This document shows, one piece after another, positions 23,488-29,361 of a stretch of DNA of 29,361 bases. Each line of letters begins with the position of its first letter. The first letter of the stretch is position 1. The position numbers were made by a program, and so were the translations under genes. The stretch comes from Fimbriimonas sp. (lineage in GTDB: Bacteria > Armatimonadota > Fimbriimonadia > Fimbriimonadales > Fimbriimonadaceae). The stretch lies in contig JAUJNV010000005.1 of assembly GCA_030447945.1 (NCBI GenBank), forward strand, positions 1 through 29,361, written 5' to 3'. Below the pieces are notes generated by a model. It saw only the letters and a program-made list of their open reading frames with translations. It searched no databases and was not told the DNA's origin.

Positions 23488-24309
23488 ATGGCAAGCTACG
23501 GAAGGAACGTTCTCGGCCAGACGGCGCGGCGGATCCGCGTGGTGGCGGAGCAGACCGCCGATTTCAAGCCGGGCGGCATCACGCTCGACTGGGGCACGGT
23601 CCCGGCGGCCGCCGCGGACACCACGCTCCCCGACGACCTCGTCGTCAAGACCGGCAAAAAGGGCCTGCGCTTCGGCCAGATCCTCGCCATGATCGGCATC
23701 GCCGAGGTCCAGACGGTCACCTTCACGGGCGGCCCGACGGCGGGCTCCGCGATCCTGACCCTGCCGGCGGCGGGCACCGAGCCCGCGCAGTCGACGGCGG
23801 CGATCGCGTTCAACGCGACGGCCGACGCCTTCCGCGACGCGCTCGCGGTGCTCACGCGGATCGGGGCGGGTGGCGTGGCGGTGGCGCGCACGGGCGTGGG
23901 ATCGGCGGCGGACCCGTTCGTCTACACCCTCACGTTCGCACGGCGGCTCGGGGACGTTCCCCAGCTCACCGGCACCCACACGTTCACGGGCGGCACCGCG
24001 CCGGCCGTGACGCTGGCCACCACCACGGCGGGCAGCGCGGGCGGCGGCAAGTTCGGGCCGTACGACCCGGCGGCGACGGACGGGCGGCAGACGCTCGTGC
24101 GCGGGGAGTGCTACATCCTCGACGAGAGCGTGCTGGAGGAGGGCTTCCTGGCTCTCGCGCCCGGCGCGACGGACCACCCGGCGGTGGTCGAGGGCGGCCT
24201 GCTCTGGAAGGCCCGGATCCTCATGACACTGGGCGCGGCGTCGCTGGCGACCGGCCCCACCGTGACCAACTTCGAGACCGCGTTCCCGCGGGTTCGGTAC
24301 GCGCAGTAG
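23488..24309 (+). CDS. Capsid decoration protein (gpD-like) with an inserted beta domain
   Basis: This encodes 273 residues from ATG at 23488, one base after the protease TAA. The first 70 residues and residues 185-273 together look like a lambda gpD-type head protein, with GGGKFGPYDPAATDGRQTL and RGECYILDESVL. Between them (about residues 72-184) lies an extra beta-rich domain: TVTFTGGPTAGSAILTLPA, then IAFNATADAFRDALAVLTRI and a repeat-like TGTHTFTGGTAPAVTLATTT. That pattern is found in repeat domains of large surface proteins. It should bind at capsid three-fold axes and display the extra domain outside. Confidence 0.75.
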   Translation: MASYGRNVLGQTARRIRVVAEQTADFKPGGITLDWGTVPAAAADTTLPDDLVVKTGKKGLRFGQILAMIGIAEVQTVTFTGGPTAGSAILTLPAAGTEPAQSTAAIAFNATADAFRDALAVLTRIGAGGVAVARTGVGSAADPFVYTLTFARRLGDVPQLTGTHTFTGGTAPAVTLATTTAGSAGGGKFGPYDPAATDGRQTLVRGECYILDESVLEEGFLALAPGATDHPAVVEGGLLWKARILMTLGAASLATGPTVTNFETAFPRVRYAQ

Positions 24310-24345
24310 GGGCCAGGAGAAGGCCAAAAGGGAGGAAAGAAGACA

Positions 24346-25505
24346 ATGGCGAACGGAATGGACATTCTCCTGGCGACCCGGCTCACCGGGATCATCCAGG
24401 AACTGCAAGACGTGCGGAAATCCCGGGCGACCTCATCTACCTGCGGGACACGCCCATCGTGCCCGCCGAGGAAGGCGAGCTGATGGCGCGGTTCGAGGGC
24501 CGCGCCCTCATCGCGGACCTCATCGCGGACGACCAGCAGGCGGTGCCCTACGCGAGCACCCGCTTCAGCATCGAGTCGCACAACGCCCCCAACATCAAGG
24601 TCGGCCACGACCACGCGGAAACCGAGCTCGTGCGGCTGGCGGCGATGGCGGGGCGCGACGTGACGGCGAGCCAGTTCTTCGGGAACTGGGAGAACCGCAC
24701 GCTCGACAACGTGCTCCTCGGCGTGCGGCAGCGCATGAACGCGCTGATCGTCGCGGCGAAGCTCGACTCGGTGGTGTACGACCGCCTGGGGATCAAGATC
24801 AACGGCACCTTCGGGATGCCCGCGGATCTGAAGGTCACCCCGTCGGTGCCGTGGACGGACGCCGCGAACGCGACGCCCGTGAACGACTTCCAGACGGTCA
24901 AGCTCGTGGCGCGCGTGCGCTACGGAAGGTGTACCGCCGCGCCCGCATGAGCACGGCGGCCTTCCGGCTGATGATCGCCACGACGGAGTTCCAGAACAAG
25001 GCGCGGCAGTTCCTGGCCCCCAACGTCAGCTATGCGAACCTCTCGCTGGCGGACGTGGACTTCCAGCGGACGATCGCGCTCAACGTGCTGGGGCTCGACG
25101 TGATCGAGCTCGACGACTCGCGCGCCTGGAAGCAGATGCCGGACGGCCGGCTCGTCTCGGAGCCGTATCTGCCGATCAACAAGATCATCCTCGGCGACCC
25201 CGCCGACGACGGCGACCCGAACGTGATGGACTTCGCGAACGGGCCGGTCGTGGAGGCGATGTCGCGAGCGTCCTGGCGCAAGCTGGGGCGACCACGGGCA
25301 ACTTCGCCGGCTTCGGCCGGGGCGAGGACGGCGACGAGCTGCGGGGTCCGTCGCCTACGCGACGGGCCACCCGACGCTCAACCCGCCCAACGTCACCTAC
25401 TGGGGCGTGGCGCGGGGCTTCCCGCGCCGCCACCAGCGGCAGGCGACGGCGGTGCTCACCGTGGGCACGATCGTCGACACGATCCCCGTGGGAGCGCCCT
25501 TCTAG
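24346..25505 (+). CDS. Major capsid protein, lambda gpE-like (four frame breaks)
   Basis: ATG 24346 follows GGGAGGAAAG. Frames change near 24415, 24925, 25255 and 25350. Each fits one missing base and together they restore 387 residues. Landmarks are DILLATRLTGIIQELQDVR, then EIPGDLIYLRDTPIVPAEEG, RTLDNVLLGVRQRMNALIVA, KVYRRARMSTAAFRLMIATT, VIELDDSRAW, and after the third break DVASVLAQAGATTGNFAGFG. The end is VAYATGHPTLNPPNVTYWGV to TIPVGAPF. This is a member of the phage capsid E family that forms the icosahedral shell. It lies in the usual order after the decoration protein. Confidence 0.88.
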
Positions 25506-25515
25506 GGTGCCCTGA

Positions 25516-25554
25516 GGCGGTAGCTCCTCCTTAGGGGCTACCGCCCACGCTTTT
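25516..25554 (+). terminator. Strong terminator after the capsid gene
   Basis: GGCGGTAGC (25516-25524) and GCTACCGCC (25537-25545) form a perfect 9-bp stem with a 12-base loop, followed five bases later by four T (25551-25554). It probably limits readthrough from the highly expressed capsid gene. Confidence 0.8.
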
Positions 25555-25572
25555 AAAACGAGAGGTGATTCG

Positions 25573-26080
25573 ATGGCAGACAACAAGCCCAGAGGCTCAC
25601 GAGAGAAGAGATGCTGGCCGCGCTCCGGGAGGGCGGCTCGGTGCTATACAGCGATCCCGACGGGAACACGCGCCTGATCAGCTCGGAGGGCGACCTTCCG
25701 ACGGACGCGGAGCTCGCGATCGGTGATCCCGACGCGGAGTCGCAGGCGATCGAGGACCTGCAGCGGCAGATGTCCGACCTGCAGGCGCAGATGATCCGGC
25801 TCAATCGAGCGGCACCGCCCCGAAGACGAGCGGCGGCAACGCGGCCGGTGGCAAGTCGGGCGGGGGAAGCAAGGCCCCGACGAAGACGGCCCCGACGAAG
25901 ACGGACGACGCGCCCGCTCCCGATGCGTTCGCGGGCGTCACGGTGGAGCCGCACGTGCGCGCGCTCCTGGAAGACGCGGGGATCCGCGACCGCGCGGCGC
26001 TGGAGGCGGCGAGCGACGAGGACGTCCTCGCGATCGAGGGCATCGGCGATTCGACCCTCGCGCAGCTGCGGGGCCGCTAG
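25573..26080 (+). CDS. Head completion or connector protein with helix-hairpin-helix end (two frame breaks)
   Basis: ATG 25573 follows GAGAGGTGATTCG. After a break near 25588, LTREEMLAALREGGSVLYSD and a coiled coil (IEDLQRQMSDLQAQMIRLNR) are read. After a second near 25812 come an Ala/Gly/Lys/Thr linker and the C-terminal FAGVTVEPHVRALLEDAGI and ALEAASDEDVLAIEGIGDST, which ends in LAQLRGR. The last part is a helix-hairpin-helix-type motif (IEGIGDSTLAQL) that usually binds DNA non-specifically. Both breaks fit one missing base, giving 169 residues. Lambda FI lies at this place, but similarity is in position only. Confidence 0.7.
25874..25903 (+). repeat. Tandem 15-bp repeat in a flexible linker
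   Basis: GCCCCGACGAAGACG occurs twice in tandem (25874-25888 and 25889-25903), encoding Ala-Pro-Thr-Lys-Thr twice in the linker before the helix-hairpin-helix part of the connector protein. Confidence 0.85.
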
Positions 26081-26087
26081 CACGACC

Positions 26088-26109
26088 GGGGAGCGCCCGC
26101 GCGCTCCCC
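26088..26109 (+). terminator. Perfect intergenic hairpin without T run
   Basis: GGGGAGCGC and GCGCTCCCC make a 9-bp perfect stem with a CCGC loop, eight bases after one stop and ten bases before the next ATG (26120). There is no T tract, so it could be a weak terminator, an mRNA-stabilising or processing hairpin, or a translation control element. The next gene lacks a ribosome site. Confidence 0.45.
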
Positions 26110-26119
26110 ACCTACTTTC

Positions 26120-26515
26120 ATGCCCACCTACACCTTCAACCCCACGCTGCCGACGCTCAAGGACCACGCGCGGATGGCGCTGCGCATGTGGAGCTTCACC
26201 AGCGAGGCGGACGCGATCGCGAAGGCGTACTTCTCCAACGAAATGATCGAGGCGAAGATCCTCGCCTTCGGCTACCTGGAGGGTCTGGCGCAGCTCGCGG
26301 AGGCCGCGCTCGCGGGCGTCTCGGACAAGCTCATCAAGTGGACCGAAGGGGACGTGTCCGAGCAGATCGCGGACCCGAACGAATACTACCGGCAGCTCGC
26401 GAAGGACGCCCGCGGCGGCGTGATCCAGGCGCCGTACCTCGCATCCTCCACGGGGCAGCGGTACGTGGTGGGACAGATTTCCACCCCGGACCCGACGCTG
26501 CGGAGGTTCGACTAG
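26120..26515 (+). CDS. Probable head-tail connector protein
   Basis: This encodes 131 residues from ATG at 26120. The N-terminal half is helical (TLKDHARMALRMWSFTSEAD, MIEAKILAFGYLEGLAQLAE). The C-terminal part (PYLASSTGQRYVVGQISTPD) looks exposed. I recognise no specific family. It is the second gene after the capsid, where siphophages keep adaptor and stopper proteins. The start has no ribosome site and lies right behind a hairpin, so translation may be reinitiated or controlled. Confidence 0.6.
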   Translation: MPTYTFNPTLPTLKDHARMALRMWSFTSEADAIAKAYFSNEMIEAKILAFGYLEGLAQLAEAALAGVSDKLIKWTEGDVSEQIADPNEYYRQLAKDARGGVIQAPYLASSTGQRYVVGQISTPDPTLRRFD

Positions 26516-26516
26516 C

Positions 26517-26939
26517 GTGGCCTACCGGCTCACCGAGCGCCAGATCCGGGGGTACACGGACACCGCGACCATCCGCCGCCCGGCGAACGAGGTGAAGCCC
26601 CTCGGCAGCGTCTTCGCCGAGGACCCCAAGTGGGAGGCGACGACGATCCACGAGGGCGTCCCCTGCCGGCGGGTGCCCCGGCCGGAGGCCTCCGCGCCCG
26701 GCGCGCTCGGCCGCACGAACCAGGACATGATATTTACGCTGGACGCCTTCGAGTTCCCGATCGGGATCGAGGTCGACGACAGCTACGAGATCGAGCTCAC
26801 GACGGCCGGGCATCCGGAGCAGGGAGCCGTCTTCACGGCGATGGGCGGACCGAGCGTCTACCCGTCCACTCCCGGACGCGACACGAACCGGATCGTGGTG
26901 CTCGCCAAGCGCGGCTCGCCGCACGCGAGGGCCGCCTGA
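26517..26939 (+). CDS. Probable head closure (stopper) protein
   Basis: This encodes 140 residues from GTG at 26517, with GGAGG about 10 bases upstream and one base after the previous stop. It appears beta-rich: YTDTATIRRPA near the start, then VPCRRVPRP, IFTLDAFEFPIGIEVDDSYEI and a C-terminal RDTNRIVVLAKR. A short protein with TATIRRP and a mixed beta barrel at this position is common for head closure or joining proteins, such as the SPP1 gp16 type. The assignment relies on order and size rather than on a firm motif. Confidence 0.6.
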   Translation: MAYRLTERQIRGYTDTATIRRPANEVKPLGSVFAEDPKWEATTIHEGVPCRRVPRPEASAPGALGRTNQDMIFTLDAFEFPIGIEVDDSYEIELTTAGHPEQGAVFTAMGGPSVYPSTPGRDTNRIVVLAKRGSPHARAA

Positions 26940-26940
26940 T

Positions 26941-27426
26941 ATGAGCGCGCTGATCGCCCCCGTCTGGACCCGGATCGACGAGCTCGTGCAGGCGGTGTGG
27001 CCTACGGTGACCATCGGGTACCGCACGAACCAGATCCAGCAGCTCAACTGGCGCGACATGCTCGAGCGCACGCAGCTGGGCCAGCAGGTGCAGCTCAACC
27101 TGGCGACGCCGTACGTGCTGCTGCAGCCCGGCCCCGTCACCGACTACGACGGGCTCGGCATGGTGAGGGCGTACCGGGTGCCGTTCGATCTGCACCGGAT
27201 CGAGAGCGCGTCGGCGAGCACGAACGTGGCGAAGTACCTGGAGGGGCAGCTGGAAGCTTTCCGCGATGCCTTTATCGCCCCGAACCAGGGGGCGTTCCAA
27301 GTATTCGAGCGGCCGATTCTTGACGTGAGCGCCGAGAGCCCGCCGAACCAGCTGTTTCTCGTGGGCGGCTACCCGTACTACGCGGGGACCGTCAGCGGGG
27401 CCGTGGTCGTGTGGGAGGGGGCGTAG
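26941..27426 (+). CDS. Probable tail terminator or neck protein
   Basis: This encodes 161 residues from ATG at 26941, one base after the previous stop. The alternation of a long first helix (APVWTRIDELVQAVWP) and later strands (TPYVLLQPGPVTDYDGLG, RAYRVPFDLHRIES, NQLFLVGGYPYYAGTVSGAV) resembles the alpha-beta fold of tail terminators of the lambda gpU/gp17 kind, which cap the tail tube and join it to the head. No family-specific residue is visible. Order and length fit. Confidence 0.55.
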   Translation: MSALIAPVWTRIDELVQAVWPTVTIGYRTNQIQQLNWRDMLERTQLGQQVQLNLATPYVLLQPGPVTDYDGLGMVRAYRVPFDLHRIESASASTNVAKYLEGQLEAFRDAFIAPNQGAFQVFERPILDVSAESPPNQLFLVGGYPYYAGTVSGAVVVWEGA

Positions 27427-27429
27427 GCG

Positions 27430-27864
27430 GTGGACCTGAGCGAACTTATCCGCCGGCTGGACCGCGTGGAGAAGAACCTGCCTCGCCGCATCCAGGAGGC
27501 GGAGATGCGGACCGTGCGGCGGGCCCAGGCGGAGGCCAGAAAGCTCAGCAGCGGCACGTTCAGCACGGCGCGGCTGCGGCAGATGGGCCACCCGTACGCG
27601 AAGCGGAACCCGCGGCCGCCGCAGGACGAGGCGATCGTGAACGCGCAGAGCGGCGTGTTCCGCGACGCGTGGCAGACGAGAGGGGTGGCGGTGGACGCGG
27701 ACGGGACGATCACGGCGCTCGTGAACGACTCGGAGAACGCGGGGCGGCTTGTAAGCGGCAGGGGGGCGGCGATCGCGCGGCCCATCGACGTGCGGATCGT
27801 GGAACGGGTTCAGCCTCAGCGGCTGGCCTTTGCGACGGAGGCGGTTAGGAGGTTGATCTCATGA
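27430..27864 (+). CDS. Probable HK97 gp10-like neck or minor tail protein
   Basis: This encodes 144 residues from GTG at 27430, with GGGAGGGGG upstream. The beginning LSELIRRLDRVEKNLPRRIQ and EMRTVRRAQAEARKLSSG are the long helix typical of gp10/gpZ-type proteins. The middle RLRQMGHPYAKRNPRPPQDE and NAQSGVFRDAWQTR follow the usual layout, and VNDSENAGRLVSGRG is near the end. These proteins help to join the tail to the head. The call is by overall resemblance. Confidence 0.6.
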   Translation: MDLSELIRRLDRVEKNLPRRIQEAEMRTVRRAQAEARKLSSGTFSTARLRQMGHPYAKRNPRPPQDEAIVNAQSGVFRDAWQTRGVAVDADGTITALVNDSENAGRLVSGRGAAIARPIDVRIVERVQPQRLAFATEAVRRLIS

Positions 27865-28055
27865 AGAAAGCAAACGAGGGGGGCACCCGCAAGGTGCTCG
27901 AGACGAGAAAGGACCAGCGTCAGGGGGGCGGTGCGGGCTACTACACCGTGTTCCAGACGAGGGTGCGGGAGATCCCGGAGGAGCAATCGCTCCCGCACGG
28001 GGCGGAAGAGGTGCCGAGCGACACGCCGGTGCGGGATTGGGAGGATGAGAAGTAA
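27861..28055 (+). CDS. Small hypothetical tail-module protein
   Basis: This encodes 64 residues from ATG at 27861, with AGGAGG upstream and ATGA overlap with the previous gene. It is charged and probably disordered at the start (MKKANEGGTRKVLETRKDQR), with an acidic C-terminus (VPSDTPVRDWEDEK). I recognise no family. It ends overlapping the tail tube gene by one base. Confidence 0.6.
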   Translation: MKKANEGGTRKVLETRKDQRQGGGAGYYTVFQTRVREIPEEQSLPHGAEEVPSDTPVRDWEDEK

Positions 28056-28513
28056 TGCCACTTACCGACTGGCTCAAGGGCTCGCACATCACGACGGTCA
28101 GCGTCGCGGCCGTCACGGTGGCGGCGGGCGGCGCCTACACGGTGAGCGTCTCACCGAAGGTCATCACGGCCTACCTGAACGAGTCCGCGGGGCTCCAGGG
28201 CTCGGTGGACACGGAGAACGTGTCGCCGGTAACGAGTGTGAATCGCAACCCGGTGCCACTCGAAGTGGGCACGGCGATCGAGATCGCGGAGATCTTCCGC
28301 GGCGGCGGCGCGGCGGGGACGCTGGACCACCTGCGCTCCCTGTACTACGGGTCGACGCTTTACGTGCAGGTCGTCTACACGCGGGGCGGCGTGACCTATA
28401 CGCTGGTCGGGATGATGACCAGCTTCTCTGAGCCGGTGCGCAAGGGTGCGATCGGCGGCGTGCTTCGGATTGAGTCCGTGGACATTGGGGCCGCGAACCC
28501 TGCTCTGAGCTAG
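28055..28513 (+). CDS. Probable major tail (tube) protein
   Basis: This encodes 152 residues from ATG at 28055. It is beta-rich with regular strand pattern: TTVSVAAVTVAAGGAYTVSV, KVITAYLNESAGLQGSVDTE, PLEVGTAIEIAEIFRGGG, TLYVQVVYTRGGVTYTLVGM and RIESVDIGAANPAL. A protein of this size directly before the frameshifting chaperone pair is normally the tail tube. It should polymerise in hexameric rings around the tape measure. The specific family cannot be read from motifs. Confidence 0.65.
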   Translation: MPLTDWLKGSHITTVSVAAVTVAAGGAYTVSVSPKVITAYLNESAGLQGSVDTENVSPVTSVNRNPVPLEVGTAIEIAEIFRGGGAAGTLDHLRSLYYGSTLYVQVVYTRGGVTYTLVGMMTSFSEPVRKGAIGGVLRIESVDIGAANPALS

Positions 28514-28520
28514 GAGGACC

Positions 28521-29000
28521 ATGGAAGAAGAGACTAACGAGGTGGCGCCGCCGCCCCCGCCGCTCAAGCGGTTCGACCCTCGGGCGGTCAAGCGTCCGGC
28601 ACGCCCGGTCCTCACGGAGACGTTCGCGAGCTCGATCGACCCAGAATCCGGCTTGACGCTGACCCTCCAGAAGATGGACAGCTTCGACGAGGGGCGGCTC
28701 TCGGAGCGGCAGGAGGAGGCCAAGGCGCTCTACATCACCGGGACGCACGAGATCTGCCGGGACGGCAAGCCCCTCGAGATTCCGGGCCTCACCCAAGAGG
28801 ACGCGGCGCGCCTCACGCCCATGGTCATCCGCAACGCCGCGGCGATCGAGATCATGCAGCCGGCGTCCGCGGCGGACCGGCGCGATCTAGAGGAGCTGAT
28901 TCTCATCGCGCTCGTCGATCGCGACCTGTGGGCGGCGGCGTGCGACTTCGGTGTGCGGGTCAACGACGCTCCGCTCCCAAAAGCCACGATCGGTGGCTGA
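28521..29000 (+). CDS. Tail assembly chaperone, short form (gpG-like)
   Basis: This encodes 159 residues from ATG at 28521, with AGGAGG four bases upstream. There is a Pro-rich, basic N-terminus, and a helical body (MDSFDEGRLSERQEEAKALY, IRNAAAIEIMQPASAADRRD, LEELILIALVDRDLWAAACD). A slippery CCCAAAA at 28976-28982 in the correct phase lies near the end, and the zero frame stops at 29000. Most ribosomes would make this short form. A share would shift back one base and make the long form. It assists tape measure folding and tail tube growth and is absent from the finished tail. Confidence 0.8.
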   Translation: MEEETNEVAPPPPPLKRFDPRAVKRPARPVLTETFASSIDPESGLTLTLQKMDSFDEGRLSERQEEAKALYITGTHEICRDGKPLEIPGLTQEDAARLTPMVIRNAAAIEIMQPASAADRRDLEELILIALVDRDLWAAACDFGVRVNDAPLPKATIGG

Positions 29001-29233
29001 GGCACGTCGCCTCGGCGATTCGGAGCAAACAGGCGCATCCCGAGCTCGTCTATCGGCAGGACGAGCTGCTCCGCTCGATCAACGGCTGTCTCCGCGCCCT
29101 GTGCGGCAAGGCGGGCGTCTCGGCCGGGGAGGACTTCGAGCCGCTGGGCACCGGATGGCTCGATGACCTGGAGCACGCCGAAAGCATCAACTCGCCGGTC
29201 CGGGATCCGTTGGAGGACCTGGAGGAGTTTTGA
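28521..29233 (+). CDS. Tail assembly chaperone, -1 frameshift long form (gpGT-like)
   Basis: Slippage at CCCAAAA (28976-28982) joins the first 154 codons to a -1 frame that begins at 28982 (SHDRWLRHVASAIRSKQAHP, then ELVYRQDELLRSINGCLRAL) and ends at TGA 29231-29233, giving 237 residues. The second part has no ribosome site and no good start of its own, and its coding character is clear. This organisation is the near-universal G/GT pattern of long-tailed phages, where the T part binds the tail tube protein. The ratio of the two forms cannot be read from the sequence. Confidence 0.8.
28976..29013 (+). promoter_or_regulatory. Programmed -1 ribosomal frameshift signal
   Basis: The heptamer C-CCA-AAA is in phase with the zero frame (X XXY YYZ). 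It is followed by two possible RNA stems: GCCAC/GTGGC (28983-28987 with 28993-28997) and GAGGC/GCCTC (28999-29003 with 29009-29013). The zero-frame TGA at 28998-29000 lies between them. Confidence 0.8.
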
Positions 29234-29256
29234 GCGGCCTGCGCTAGAATGCGCGT

Positions 29257-29361
29257 GTGCAACCCGGACAAAAGGTCTGTCCCGCCTGCGGGCAACTCGC
29301 TGCGCTCACCGAACCACGCTGCATCAAGTGTGGGCACGCCTTTCGCTCGCGGTTTCCTCAG
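29257..29361 (+). CDS. Zinc-ribbon protein, start only (continues past the edge)
   Basis: Thirty-five residues are visible from GTG 29257. Cysteines at 8, 11, 22 and 25 (VCPACGQ and RCIKCGHAF) form a two-knuckle zinc ribbon, followed by the basic FRSRFPQ. No ribosome site precedes the GTG, but a TAGAAT at 29245-29250 is placed so that a transcript could start on the start codon. Small zinc-ribbon genes are sometimes found between the chaperone pair and the tape measure gene. The length and any further domain cannot be known from this window. Confidence 0.55.
   Translation, partial: MQPGQKVCPACGQLAALTEPRCIKCGHAFRSRFPQ

Noticed and set aside
22906..24408. A 500-residue open frame on the minus strand
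   Set aside because: It is antisense to the protease and decoration genes and has the repetitive Arg/Ala/Gly/His composition of a GC-rich shadow frame.

Overview
The window is about 29 kb of a high-GC, double-stranded DNA tailed phage or prophage with a lambda-like plan. The host cannot be named from the sequence. An SLT-type transglycosylase and a membrane-anchored coiled-coil protein in the lysis region fit a diderm host. No integrase, tRNA or CRISPR array was seen. The tape measure and distal tail genes would lie beyond the right edge.

Layout. (1) At 1-58 there is a short stretch that reads as part of a GGDEF domain in the + direction and does not belong to the phage gene beside it, so the left edge is a junction or a chimera. 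(2) At 59-2853 a leftward operon holds a probable single-strand-annealing type recombination protein and five small genes of unknown role, driven by a strong sigma-70 promoter PL (2893-2921). (3) At 2918-3637 lies a LexA/CI-like repressor with an autocleavage domain. PL and a rightward promoter PR (3644-3672) flank it and share a 43-bp near-duplicate with palindromic operators over both -35 boxes. (4) At 3680-16214 a long rightward early operon, mostly with ATGA-type overlaps, carries an HTH protein probably translated from a leaderless mRNA, a small transglycosylase, a SNF2 helicase, a beta-class DNA methyltransferase, a DUF5131 protein, a RusA resolvase, a DUF1376 replication protein, a DnaB-type helicase and many small unknown proteins. 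(5) At 16215-16499 a gap holds a TATAAT box followed by two hairpin terminators, resembling the lambda pR'-tR' late control region. (6) At 16500-18388 is a probable lysis cassette (L,D-transpeptidase-fold enzyme, multi-spanning membrane protein, anchored coiled-coil protein). (7) At 18392-25505 come packaging and head genes: terS, terL, DUF935-like portal, S49 protease with an internal scaffold start, decoration protein and gpE-like major capsid. (8) From 25573 to the right edge come connector and tail genes, ending with a tail assembly chaperone pair that has a canonical CCCAAAA -1 frameshift site, and the start of a zinc-ribbon protein.

A striking property of the sequence is that eight otherwise well-conserved genes are broken by about twenty frame changes. 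Nearly all behave as single missing bases, for example a G5 run in terL that must be G6. I read these as indel errors of the assembly rather than gene decay. The repressor, helicase, replication protein, DnaB, terL, portal, capsid and connector entries therefore span several reading frames.
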